DNA of 64,000 nt, from NCBI RefSeq assembly GCF_018860765.1, contig NZ_JAHKPV010000019.1, forward strand, positions 573,636-637,635, in the 5' to 3' direction. This stretch comes from Marinobacter salexigens. GTDB lineage: Bacteria > Pseudomonadota > Gammaproteobacteria > Pseudomonadales > Oleiphilaceae. Position numbers and translations under genes: made by a program. Below the pieces are notes generated by a model that saw nothing but the letters and a program-made list of their open reading frames with translations, was not told the origin of the DNA and ran no database searches. Below, in pieces: positions 28,333 through 36,081 of the stretch (the first letter of the stretch is position 1; the number at the start of each line of letters is the position of its first letter).

Positions 28333-29235
28333 CTAAAGCTGATCGAGGGAGGCCTTTAGGGTCTCCCCGATTCTTGCATTCAGTTTCAAGTCCGCTAGAT
28401 CTTCCGCACGCGTTCTACCCAGATTTAACGTCGCAATCGGCTTACCGAATTCTTTGGCGTACCGGCAAAAACGAAAGCCCGAGAAAACCATTAATGACGA
28501 ACCAATCACCAGCAAGCCATCACTCGCCTTGAGCGCATCCAGCGCTAAATCTACTCTTTGCTTGGGTACATAGTCCCCGAAGAAGACGACGTCCGGCTTC
28601 AGTATTCCTGAGCATTGAGGACAGTCTGCAAGCTTGAAACTAGAGAAATCCACGTTCAAATCCGCGTCCCCATCCGGAGCCGTCTCCGCTTTGTACTTCT
28701 GGAAAGCCGGATTAAGATCCGCGCAACGCTCGTGAACGTCGTCCCGACGGCACCTATAACCACAACTCATGCACAACACTTCATCTGCACGACCATGCAG
28801 ATCACTTACACCTTGAGTGCCGGCTTTTTGATGCAGGCGATCCACATTCTGGGTGACCACCAAACTGGAATGGTTGCGCAATTCCAATTCAGCGATATGG
28901 AAGTGGGAGGGGTTGGGCTTTGCATTGCGGATAACAGGCCAGCCGATCAAGCTGCGGCCCCAGTACCGCTGGCGGGTTTCATAATTGTCCATGAATTCCC
29001 GGTGTTGAACAGGTTGCTTACGTTTCCAAGCGCCTTCGCCATCACGGTAATCGGGAATGCCAGAATCTGTGCTTACGCCAGCGCCGGTTAGGATCATCAG
29101 ATTGGGATAGCGGTGAATAAAGTCCGCCAACAGCTCTCCCGCCTGCTCCGGTGCATGCAATACCGGTGGCCTGTCTAGCTTCGGCAGGCGCTGGTTTGAG
29201 CTGAAGGGGCGAGTTCGGTGTGTTATCACTGGCAT
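28333..29235 (-). CDS. SIR2-family NAD-dependent protein deacylase
   Basis: 300-residue sirtuin. NAD-binding ILTGAGVSTDSGIPDYR, TQNVDRLHQKAG, catalytic His in SDLHGRADEV, zinc cysteines CMSCGYRC and CPQCSG, and GSSLMVFSGFRF are all intact. Class II-like (SIRT4 type) by the GIPDYR motif and long insertion between cysteine pairs. Removes acyl groups from lysines using NAD+. Lies 29 bp behind the spermidine-synthase-like gene on the same strand. Confidence 0.94.
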   Translation of the reverse strand: MPVITHRTRPFSSNQRLPKLDRPPVLHAPEQAGELLADFIHRYPNLMILTGAGVSTDSGIPDYRDGEGAWKRKQPVQHREFMDNYETRQRYWGRSLIGWPVIRNAKPNPSHFHIAELELRNHSSLVVTQNVDRLHQKAGTQGVSDLHGRADEVLCMSCGYRCRRDDVHERCADLNPAFQKYKAETAPDGDADLNVDFSSFKLADCPQCSGILKPDVVFFGDYVPKQRVDLALDALKASDGLLVIGSSLMVFSGFRFCRYAKEFGKPIATLNLGRTRAEDLADLKLNARIGETLKASLDQL

Positions 29236-29264
29236 ACCGCTCTCCTTTACATTCGCCGGCTGGT

Positions 29265-29996
29265 TCAGCCCGGTTTGCGGGCCACGTATACGGTGTTGAA
29301 AGACTCTCTGTTCTGGAACGGGTTGTAGAAGCTAACCACGTGGCAAGCCACTTCAGTGAAGACTTCCCGCAATACTTCCATGAATACGGAATCTTCGCCT
29401 TCATTGGACCACATGGCGAAGATACCACGGGGTTTGAGTTGCCGGGCCATGCGGCTAATGTTCTCGGTGGTGTAGAAGCTGGCGTTGGAGTCGTGCAGTA
29501 GAGCGCGGGGCGAGTGATCTATATCAAGCAAAATGGCATCAAATTCTTTGCCGGGTATTTGGGGGTCAAAACCTCCCGTTTCAGGTTCGGCTATGGCAAG
29601 GTCGAAGAAGCTGCCGTGAATGTAGCGGCTGCGGGCATCGGCGTTGATGTCTTTACCGAGGGGAACAGATTCTTGCTGGTGCCAGCGGATCACAGGTTCG
29701 AGGTATTCAACGATCAGTAGCTCTTCTACCCGTTGGTGTTTGAGTGCGGCAACGGCGGTGTAGCCTAGCCCTAAACCACCAACAACTACGCTGAGGTTGT
29801 CGCCTTCGGTTTGGTTCAGCCCGAGATCTGAGAGTGCGACTTCGGCGTCTACGAACATGCTGGACATGAGAAATTCTTCGCCGAGTTTTACTTCGTAGAT
29901 ATCTCGCTCGCCCAGTGCAGGGATGCGCCGGCGCCGCAGTGTGATTTCGCCGATTTCGGAGGGTTGGCTATCTATTTGCTCGAACAGTCGTGCCAC
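29265..29996 (-). CDS. Spermidine-synthase-like protein
   Basis: 243-residue Rossmann-fold protein of the spermine/spermidine synthase-like family: nucleotide loop VVVGGLGLGYTAVAAL, acidic LLIVEYLEPVIRW and the DAILLDIDHSPRALL segment. Aminopropyl or methyl transfer is possible; speD is not nearby and true SpeE is longer (about 285), so polyamine synthesis is not assured. I used the GTG at 29996, preceded by AAGAGG, rather than the ATG at 30059 that lies in the repeat. A shorter paralogue sits at 62010-62684. Confidence 0.8.
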   Translation of the reverse strand: MARLFEQIDSQPSEIGEITLRRRRIPALGERDIYEVKLGEEFLMSSMFVDAEVALSDLGLNQTEGDNLSVVVGGLGLGYTAVAALKHQRVEELLIVEYLEPVIRWHQQESVPLGKDINADARSRYIHGSFFDLAIAEPETGGFDPQIPGKEFDAILLDIDHSPRALLHDSNASFYTTENISRMARQLKPRGIFAMWSNEGEDSVFMEVLREVFTEVACHVVSFYNPFQNRESFNTVYVARKPG

Positions 29997-30055
29997 TGTG
30001 TTGCCTCTTTTTTGTCTGGCTAAAGTCGGGGCTGCATCACATATACACTGTGCAA

Positions 30056-30162
30056 GCACCTATGGGGGCCCTCTCCCAAAAAACGCTGCGAGTACTTCCG
30101 TGTAAGCTTGGCTCCGCCATCCATGGCTCCGCACATTTTTGGGAGAGGGCCCCCATAGGTGC
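30056..30162. repeat. Long hairpin repeat, copy 1
   Basis: Perfect 27-bp inverted arms at 30056-30082 and 30136-30162 (outer part GCACCTATGGGGGCCC, inner end AAAAA) enclose a 53-base core. Read on the minus strand the core starts TGTGCGGAGCCA and matches copy 2 (30838-30931) apart from a 15-base extra segment that repeats GGAGCCA, while the outer arms of the two copies are unrelated. It lies between DUF1415 and the spermidine-synthase-like gene. Resembles REP/MITE-type intergenic elements; no transposase seen. Confidence 0.9.
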
Positions 30163-30214
30163 TACGGTCTACTCCCCTGTATTCCTCAACTTGAGTTTAT
30201 TGAGAGTAGCAACT

Positions 30215-30793
30215 TTAATAGTTCTTTAATTGCTTCTCAGTTTTCTCTGTCGCCTTCAAACACCCAGCCAGAATATCTCGCATTTTCTCTGCACCAAGTT
30301 TATTCATAAGCTCGATATTTCGCGGTGGTATTCCATCTACATCCGGGTGGTTGTCGATCGCCGCCTCCAGACTCGCTTCCCGCAACAGGTGGAGCATCGG
30401 GAACGGGGAACGGTTGGTATAGTTCTCAGCAGCATCCGGTGCCGTGTCGGCAAACTGGTAGTCCGGGTGGAAGCTGGCGACCTGGTAGATGCCTTCCATA
30501 TCCAGATAGGTCAACAACCCGTCCGCAGCGCCTAGAAACTCGTTGTAATCCGGAAAGTCCTGCAGTGCCTGAGGGTGTATCAGGAGGGTGGTTTCGATTT
30601 CCGGTTCATCGTCCAAGCGCAGTAGTTCGGTTTGCAGGGCCTGAAGTAGTTCGTCTTCGTTATTGGCCTCTGTTACAACAAACCGAACGCGGTCTTTGAC
30701 CAGTTCGCGTTTAGCAAATGGGCATAAGTTATAGCCTATAACAACGTCTTCGACCCATTTCCGGGTTGCTGGTATAACGGTTCCTTCGTTCAC
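30215..30793 (-). CDS. DUF1415 family protein
   Basis: 192-residue protein of the DUF1415 family, recognisable by ATRKWVEDVVIGYNLCPFAKRE at the start (Cys conserved) and FHPDYQFADTAPDAAENYTN followed by RSPFPMLHLLRE. Function unknown. Start taken as the GTG at 30793, preceded by GAGGAG; a longer frame to 30886 enters the hairpin repeat. Flanked on both sides by copies of that repeat in opposite orientation. Confidence 0.88.
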   Translation of the reverse strand: MNEGTVIPATRKWVEDVVIGYNLCPFAKRELVKDRVRFVVTEANNEDELLQALQTELLRLDDEPEIETTLLIHPQALQDFPDYNEFLGAADGLLTYLDMEGIYQVASFHPDYQFADTAPDAAENYTNRSPFPMLHLLREASLEAAIDNHPDVDGIPPRNIELMNKLGAEKMRDILAGCLKATEKTEKQLKNY

Positions 30794-30837
30794 CTCAAGC
30801 TCCTCTTTTGGTTGATCCAAACTGTGCAGTTCAGGTC

Positions 30838-30931
30838 GGGTAGGCTGGCAGGGCTGTCCAAAAAATGTGCGGAGCCAAGCGTACAAGGACGTATTAACAG
30901 CGGTTTTTTGGACAGCCCTGCCAGCCTGCCC
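30838..30931. repeat. Long hairpin repeat, copy 2
   Basis: Arms at 30838-30865 and 30904-30931 pair over 28 positions with one G-T pair; the 24 bases next to the core pair perfectly (outer part AGGCTGGCAGGGCTGTCC, then six A). The 38-base core TGTGCGGAGCCA...GTACAAGGACGTA is on the plus strand, opposite to copy 1. It fills most of the space between the YbiT stop and the DUF1415 start. Confidence 0.9.
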
Positions 30932-30954
30932 AGCCCCAAAGGTATCAGTAAGGC

Positions 30955-32541
30955 TTAAACATACCCCTGACTACGAAGGTAATCATCATAAGTCCCGCTA
31001 AAGTCAGTAATCCCATCAGGCGTAACCTCAATAATCCGAGTCGCCAAGGAAGACACAAACTCCCGATCGTGACTCACGAAAATCAAGGTACCGGGATAGT
31101 TCTCCAGTGCCAGATTCAGCGCCTCGATGGACTCCATATCCAAGTGGTTGGTGGGCTCATCCAGCAGCATCACATTAGGCTTTTGCAGAATAAGCTTGCC
31201 GAACAGCATACGCCCCTGCTCACCACCAGAAATGACTCGCACCGATTTACCAATGTCATCACCGGAGAACAACATACGCCCAAGAGTACCGCGAACCAGC
31301 TGCTCACCGCCGGTAGTCCACTGTGCCATCCACTCCGAAAGCGTATCGTCTGCGGCAAAGTCGTCTGTATGATCCTGAGCGTAGTAGCCAACTTCCGCGC
31401 TATCCGTCCATTTAACCTCACCGCTATCTGGCTCATAGGCACCCGCCAAACACTGCAGTAACGTTGTTTTACCAATACCGTTAGGGCCAATCACTGCCAC
31501 GCGTTCACCGGCTTCAACCTGCAAGTTCAGTTTGTTGAACAGCACATTTCCATCAAAACCCTTCGTCAGATCCCGAACAGTTACCGCTTGGCGATGCAAC
31601 TTTTTGCCCTGCTCAAACCGGATAAACGGGCTGACCCGACTGGATGGCTTTACTTCATCCAACTGGATCTTGTCGATTTGGCGGGCACGGGAAGTGGCCT
31701 GTTTCGCTTTCGAGGCGTTGGCTGAGAAGCGGCTAACAAACTGCTGAAGTTCTGCAATTTGGGCTTTTTTCTTGGCATTGTCCGAGAGCATGCGCTCGCG
31801 AGCCTGAGTGGCTGCAGTCATGTACTCATCGTAGTTACCCGGGAACAGCCTTAGCTCGCCGTAATCCAGATCAGCCATGTGGGTGCACACGCTGTTTAGA
31901 AAGTGGCGGTCGTGGGAAATGATGATCATGGTGCTGCTGCGGGCCACCAGAATGTTTTCCAACCAACGGATGGTGTTGATATCCAAGTGGTTGGTGGGCT
32001 CGTCCAGTAACAATACGTCTGGGTCCGAAAACAGTGCCTGTGCTAGCAGAACTCGCAACTTCCAGCCCGGGGCTAGGTTGCTCATTGGCCCATCATGCTG
32101 CTCGAGAGGAATATCCAGCCCCAAAAGCAGTTCACCTGCGCGAGATTCAGCGGTGTAGCCGTCCATCTCGGCAAACTGTACCTCTAGATCTGCCACCGCC
32201 ATGCCGTCTTCTTCACTCATCTCGGCGAGTGAGTATATGCGGTCACGCTCTTTTTTTACGTTCCACAACTCTTCATGGCCCATGATGACGGTATCCATGA
32301 CAGAGCAGGTCTCATAGGCAAATTGGTCCTGCCGCAGCTTACCCAAGCGAACGTTCGGCTCCAGCATAACCTGGCCCGCAGACGGCTCCAGGTCGCCACC
32401 AAGAATTTTCATCAGGGTGGACTTGCCACAGCCGTTAGCCCCGATCAGGCCATAGCGATTGCCGTTACCGAATTTGGCAGAAACGTTTTCAAACAGGGGT
32501 TTAGCCCCGAATTGCATGGTGATATTGGCAGTAGAGATCAA
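30955..32541 (-). CDS. ybiT: ABC-F family ATPase YbiT
   Basis: 528-residue soluble protein with two ABC ATPase domains and no membrane domain: Walker [10 protein letters not shown] and GPNGIGKTT, signatures near [16 protein letters not shown] and [16 protein letters not shown], Walker [14 protein letters not shown] and [13 protein letters not shown], with the interdomain linker rich in charged residues ([15 protein letters not shown]). The start [12 protein letters not shown] is typical of the YbiT subfamily, thought to act on ribosomes. First gene of the minus-strand run continuing to DUF1415. Confidence 0.94.
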   Translation of the reverse strand: MISTANITMQFGAKPLFENVSAKFGNGNRYGLIGANGCGKSTLMKILGGDLEPSAGQVMLEPNVRLGKLRQDQFAYETCSVMDTVIMGHEELWNVKKERDRIYSLAEMSEEDGMAVADLEVQFAEMDGYTAESRAGELLLGLDIPLEQHDGPMSNLAPGWKLRVLLAQALFSDPDVLLLDEPTNHLDINTIRWLENILVARSSTMIIISHDRHFLNSVCTHMADLDYGELRLFPGNYDEYMTAATQARERMLSDNAKKKAQIAELQQFVSRFSANASKAKQATSRARQIDKIQLDEVKPSSRVSPFIRFEQGKKLHRQAVTVRDLTKGFDGNVLFNKLNLQVEAGERVAVIGPNGIGKTTLLQCLAGAYEPDSGEVKWTDSAEVGYYAQDHTDDFAADDTLSEWMAQWTTGGEQLVRGTLGRMLFSGDDIGKSVRVISGGEQGRMLFGKLILQKPNVMLLDEPTNHLDMESIEALNLALENYPGTLIFVSHDREFVSSLATRIIEVTPDGITDFSGTYDDYLRSQGYV

Positions 32542-32724
32542 GAAACAAACCTATAGATGTGAGGGCCAGCGCCGCGCTGGCTAAAGAAAGCGGGCATTGT
32601 ACAGGTTTGCAGTGACAACTGTGAGGCCGGAGAAACACCCATAAAAAGGGCTTGCCTCAGGCGATGGGGACGGGCAGCATTCGTTGTCTGAGGTACACCT
32701 ACATTTTATTTAAGGACAATTTCC

Positions 32725-33003
32725 ATGACTCAAGCAACCGCACGCCACATTTTGGTAGACAGTGAAGCAAAGTGTGAAGAGCTAAAGAAAGAAATCGAAG
32801 GCGGTAAAGACTTTGCTGACGTTGCAAAGCAGCACTCCTCCTGCCCGTCTGGTCGTAACGGTGGCGATCTGGGCTCATTCGGCCCCGGCCAAATGGTTCC
32901 AGAGTTCGATAAAGTGGTCTTCAGCGGCGAAATCAATAAGGTTCTCGGGCCGGTAAAGACCCAGTTCGGATATCACCTGCTAGAAATAACTAGCCGCGGC
33001 TAA
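32725..33003 (+). CDS. ppiC: Parvulin-type peptidyl-prolyl isomerase
   Basis: 92-residue single-domain cytoplasmic rotamase: ATARHILVDSEAKCEELKKE, SSCPSGRNGGDLGSFGPGQM and TQFGYHLLEI are the complete parvulin core. No signal peptide, same size as E. coli PpiC. TAAGGACAA ribosome site. Followed by a hairpin. Confidence 0.95.
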   Translation: MTQATARHILVDSEAKCEELKKEIEGGKDFADVAKQHSSCPSGRNGGDLGSFGPGQMVPEFDKVVFSGEINKVLGPVKTQFGYHLLEITSRG

Positions 33004-33023
33004 AGGGCTGCCTAGTGTATTGA

Positions 33024-33050
33024 TTGGCTCCTGAATCAATCAGGAGCCAA
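33024..33050. terminator. Hairpin between ppiC and the convergent DUF2059 gene
   Basis: Perfect 11-bp arms TTGGCTCCTGA/TCAGGAGCCAA with a five-base loop, 20 bases after the ppiC stop. No T-run, but it sits between convergent genes as expected for a bidirectional terminator. Confidence 0.6.
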
Positions 33051-33082
33051 CCTCCACCCAACCAAAACAATCTGAGTATTCC

Positions 33083-33901
33083 TTACTTTTGTGGGGCGAG
33101 GAAGCGCGCCATTTGATTGCCGATGGATTCGATTGGATCGGTAATGGCCTGCTGAATGCTTCCAGTGACACTTTTCGTAAACGCCGACCCAGAGCCACTT
33201 TCCAGAAAGTTGATGTACAACTTCATTTCTTGATCGCTGATTTTTTCGTATGTATGCAGATAACTGTCATACACCTGCTGCTCAACAACACCTCGTATAG
33301 TGCCGCGCTGGCTCTCGAATTTCTGTTTTAGCTCATCGTAGTTTGCCGAATCTTTGCGAAAAGCAGCCATGGCCGTTGCCAGCCCAAGTTGCACGGCAAT
33401 GGTAGTATCAACCGCGCTTTCAGTAGCGCGAGCCGCGCGATCGAACCGCGCGAACATCTGCGCACGCCCCGTTCCCTTGTACTTAGTATTCAGTTCCGGA
33501 GCCTTGGCTCGCATCTGTTGCCAAACGGCCGGGTCTGAAGCTGCAATTTCCGCCGCCGAGACTTTTCGCGCGACGGGTGTCGCATACCAACCTTCTACAG
33601 CTTCAAGCTGCTTACCGGAGAGGTCGCGCTCCAGATTGTTCACAATTTGCTGCTCTATATCCGCCGCACGAAAACTGTTGCTCACAACATACCCTATGGT
33701 GTCAGCAACCATTGGCGGCAGCTGCTGGCTACGCTTCAAGCCTTCACGAATGCCTTCACTCATCATCGCGGGGTAGCGATCAACAATATCGTCGATAGGC
33801 GATGCAGACAGAACCTGCTGGGCACTGGGTGCAGCCATGGTGGGACCAGCCAAAAACAGACCGGTGACTAAAAGAGGTTTAACTAGGGTACTAAGCTTCA
33901 T
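33083..33901 (-). CDS. DUF2059-like periplasmic protein
   Basis: 272 residues with a signal peptide (MKLSTLVKPLLVTGLFLAG, cleavage near TMAAPS). The segment LSGKQLEAVEGWYATPVARK resembles the DUF2059 core; a second related helical region occurs around residues 195-260 (ISDQEMKLYINFLESGSG), so it may be a tandem of the domain. Function unknown. ATG at 33901 preceded by AGGAT; the longer frame to 34018 runs into the divergent gene. Confidence 0.75.
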   Translation of the reverse strand: MKLSTLVKPLLVTGLFLAGPTMAAPSAQQVLSASPIDDIVDRYPAMMSEGIREGLKRSQQLPPMVADTIGYVVSNSFRAADIEQQIVNNLERDLSGKQLEAVEGWYATPVARKVSAAEIAASDPAVWQQMRAKAPELNTKYKGTGRAQMFARFDRAARATESAVDTTIAVQLGLATAMAAFRKDSANYDELKQKFESQRGTIRGVVEQQVYDSYLHTYEKISDQEMKLYINFLESGSGSAFTKSVTGSIQQAITDPIESIGNQMARFLAPQK

Positions 33902-33969
33902 TTCACTATCATCCTGTTTGATGGATGCAGCGTTTATGACACGCGCAGCCTCCCCTGAGCAAGTAATCC

Positions 33970-34728
33970 ATGGGTCCCGGAGATGACAGTTTGGTAGGAA
34001 AATTCTGGAGGCCAACACGTCAACGTAAAAGAAAGCGCCAGACTCGCGGCAACCTGTGGCAGTCCCGCATGAAATGGTTTGGGCTTCCGGTTCTGGGTTT
34101 GGTTGTCGGTGTCTGGGCCACTCTGCGTTTTAGCTTGCTCGCCCCGGCTCCACCTGTAAACCCGAACGATCTGTGTGACATTTTTCGTGAGCACACCGTT
34201 TGGTACGACTACGCAAAAGAGTCTCAGGAACGCTGGGGCACCCCCATTGCCACTCACATGGCATTCGTATATTACGAATCATCGTTCCGAAGCCATGCCC
34301 GGCCACCCAGAACGCTACTATGGGGTTTTATACCCTGGTCTCGTCCGACCACTGCCTATGGATATGCACAGGCGCTGGATCCAGCTTGGGGGGAGTACCT
34401 TGCAGCCAATGGGGACGGCATTTTTACCGTGCGTACAGACATGGAGTACGCTCTGGATTTCGTAGGCTGGTACAACCATCTTACCAACCGCCAGCTTGGC
34501 ATTCCTTTCTACAACCCTCGCCAGCTCTATCTTGCGTACCACGAGGGCCGTGGCGGCTACGCTCGCAAAACGTTTGCGCGTAAGCCCGAGGTTACAGCTT
34601 TGGCTTCACGGGTTCAGGCTCGCGCCTTCCGTTACGATAACCAGCTCAAATCCTGTGAGCAGGAGTTCCAATGTTGGCGCTGGTACCAGTTCTGGCCATT
34701 CTGTAGCGCGAGCCCATCGCCCCAGTAG
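33970..34728 (+). CDS. Membrane-anchored transglycosylase (SLT-like)
   Basis: 252 residues. A basic N-terminus (RKRKRQ) precedes a membrane anchor at about 35-55, then a periplasmic domain with HMAFVYYESSFRSHARPP (likely catalytic Glu), AYGYAQALDPAW and YLAYHEGRGGY, typical of a divergent SLT lytic transglycosylase family. Cleaves peptidoglycan glycan strands. Start uncertain: ATG 33970 has a weak ribosome site, and ATG 34069 just before the anchor is the alternative. The stop abuts the end of the convergent LysR gene with no spacer. Confidence 0.75.
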   Translation: MGPGDDSLVGKFWRPTRQRKRKRQTRGNLWQSRMKWFGLPVLGLVVGVWATLRFSLLAPAPPVNPNDLCDIFREHTVWYDYAKESQERWGTPIATHMAFVYYESSFRSHARPPRTLLWGFIPWSRPTTAYGYAQALDPAWGEYLAANGDGIFTVRTDMEYALDFVGWYNHLTNRQLGIPFYNPRQLYLAYHEGRGGYARKTFARKPEVTALASRVQARAFRYDNQLKSCEQEFQCWRWYQFWPFCSASPSPQ

Positions 34729-35628
34729 TCAGGCTATCGGATTAAACTCAATGGCCGCTGCCTGCGCCTTTAGTCGATCAACTAGAAACTCCATCACAAT
34801 ACGAACTCTCGCCATCTGATGCGTGTCTTGGCTTACATGCACCCACAGATCAACACTTTCACCCTCAAGAGGGTCTGACAGGCGGCGCAATTCTTTTGTG
34901 CCCTCTCCCAAATAACATGGCAATACCGCAAGACCTGCACCTGATCGTGCCAACGAATGCATGGCATGCAAGCTGTTGCAGCGGATAACGGAGGTGGCAT
35001 TTTTCAAATGCTTGCGATACCAGCGACCCGTAGCCAGATGACTAAAGGTGTCATCTGGAATTATCCAAAGACACTCCTCGGGCTGGTTTTCAATATCCAT
35101 ATTACGGTGGCGACGGCAATAACTGGCAGAGCCATAAACTGCGGATTCAATCGCCGCTATGCGTTCACCTTCCAGTGTTGCCTGAGGTTTGTTCTCAGGG
35201 CGCAGGGTGAGGTCTGCCTCCCTGTGCGTAAGATTGGTGACGTCGTTATCGGTAAGCACTTCTAGCTCAATATCCGGATACTCACGCACCAACTCAGCCA
35301 AAACTGATCCGAGCAGTTCACTCATCATCGTGTCTTCAGCCGCCAAACGCACCCTCCCTACCGGGGCCGCATCCTGCCCGACCAGCTTACGCTCGAGATT
35401 TTCCATTTCCACGGATAGTTTTTCCGCATTACGGAAAGCGGTTTCCCCCACCGGCGTTAGCTGTAATCCATCTCGGTTGCGCTCAAAAAACTGCACACCC
35501 AAAGACTCTTCCATCTGGTCTAGCCGTCGCAAAACCGTAGTTTGATGAACGCCCAGTATCTCTCCGGCTTTAGCGAGCGTTCCACCTATTGCCAGAGCGT
35601 GTATATATCGAAGATAATCCCAATCCAT
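34729..35628 (-). CDS. LysR-family transcriptional regulator
   Basis: 299 residues: winged helix-turn-helix 1-60 (GTLAKAGEILGVHQTTVLRR) and a periplasmic-binding-like effector domain about 90-290. The long helical linker and sequence style resemble LysR proteins controlling amino-acid or stress genes, but the effector is unknown. Divergent from a 64-residue orphan with a palindrome and strong promoter between them, its probable operator. Confidence 0.9.
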   Translation of the reverse strand: MDWDYLRYIHALAIGGTLAKAGEILGVHQTTVLRRLDQMEESLGVQFFERNRDGLQLTPVGETAFRNAEKLSVEMENLERKLVGQDAAPVGRVRLAAEDTMMSELLGSVLAELVREYPDIELEVLTDNDVTNLTHREADLTLRPENKPQATLEGERIAAIESAVYGSASYCRRHRNMDIENQPEECLWIIPDDTFSHLATGRWYRKHLKNATSVIRCNSLHAMHSLARSGAGLAVLPCYLGEGTKELRRLSDPLEGESVDLWVHVSQDTHQMARVRIVMEFLVDRLKAQAAAIEFNPIA

Positions 35629-35640
35629 AGCTACTGCATA

Positions 35641-35698
35641 TTTGCAACGTGAGTACGGAGTTTAACGTATTTACGCTGCAAAAAAATACCCCTATAAT
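35641..35698 (+). promoter_or_regulatory. Palindromic operator overlapping a near-consensus promoter
   Basis: Inverted repeat of 17-bp arms with 14 matches, 35641-35657 (TTTGCAACGTGAGTACG) and 35666-35682 (CGTATTTACGCTGCAAA). A promoter for the 64-residue gene overlaps the right arm: -35 TTTACG at 35670-35675, 17-base spacer, -10 TATAAT at 35693-35698. A regulator bound to the palindrome, plausibly the adjacent LysR, would touch the -35 box and cover its own upstream region. Confidence 0.65.
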
Positions 35699-35770
35699 TG
35701 ACGGTAAATTCGGGTAATCCCATTTTATTCACAGATAACTAGCAACTCACCAGATAAGGAGGAAGTCGCT

Positions 35771-35965
35771 ATGGCACAAAGACATATAGCAACCGTTCAA
35801 CCGCTACCATCCAGTATCCTCCACAACAGTACTGCGGTGAGAAGCCAGCACACACGTGCGGCTGCAAAGATGGCGGTTCAATTTATGAGCCGTAAGCTAC
35901 GGTCATTTAATCGGAAGGCTGTAGCTGTAACACCTGATATCACGCAGATGCAAGGCGGACACTGA
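35771..35965 (+). CDS. 64-residue orphan protein controlled by a LysR-linked promoter
   Basis: Begins MAQRHIATVQPLPSSILHNS; basic (several Arg/Lys, segment FMSRKLRSFNRKAVAV), no membrane helix or signal peptide. Strong AAGGAGGAAG ribosome site, about 66-base 5' leader after a consensus promoter, and two hairpins after the stop. These expression signals argue that it is a genuine gene. I recognise no family; short basic proteins can be regulators or nucleic-acid binders, but nothing here shows that. Confidence 0.65.
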   Translation: MAQRHIATVQPLPSSILHNSTAVRSQHTRAAAKMAVQFMSRKLRSFNRKAVAVTPDITQMQGGH

Positions 35966-35985
35966 TTCCAGTCGGGCTAACGTAA

Positions 35986-36011
35986 AGAGCTGCACCTTAT
36001 AGCGCAGCTCT
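35986..36011. terminator. First hairpin after the 64-residue gene
   Basis: Eight-bp arms AGAGCTGC/GCAGCTCT with a 10-base loop, 20 bases after the stop. No T-run. May protect the transcript end in combination with the next hairpin. Confidence 0.4.
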
Positions 36012-36030
36012 GAAGCAACTAGTCAAACTG

Positions 36031-36070
36031 AAAACGCCGGTGGTTCTGATCCCAGAGCCACCGGCGTTTT
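36031..36070. terminator. Bidirectional Rho-independent terminator
   Basis: 17-bp arms at 36031-36047 and 36054-36070 with one G-T pair, loop GATCCC, beginning AAAACGCCGG and ending CCGGCGTTTT. A-run before and T-run after make it functional on both strands, serving the 64-residue gene and the convergent acyl-CoA ligase. Confidence 0.85.
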
Positions 36071-36081
36071 GCATTGTTACG

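Noticed and set aside
28615..29091. 158-codon plus-strand frame inside the sirtuin gene
   Set aside because: Antisense to conserved NAD and zinc motifs of the sirtuin.
30056..30162. Hairpin repeat interpreted as an ordinary terminator
   Set aside because: The T/A runs face the loop rather than following the stem, and a homologous copy exists nearby, so a repeat element is the better description, though it might still affect transcript ends.
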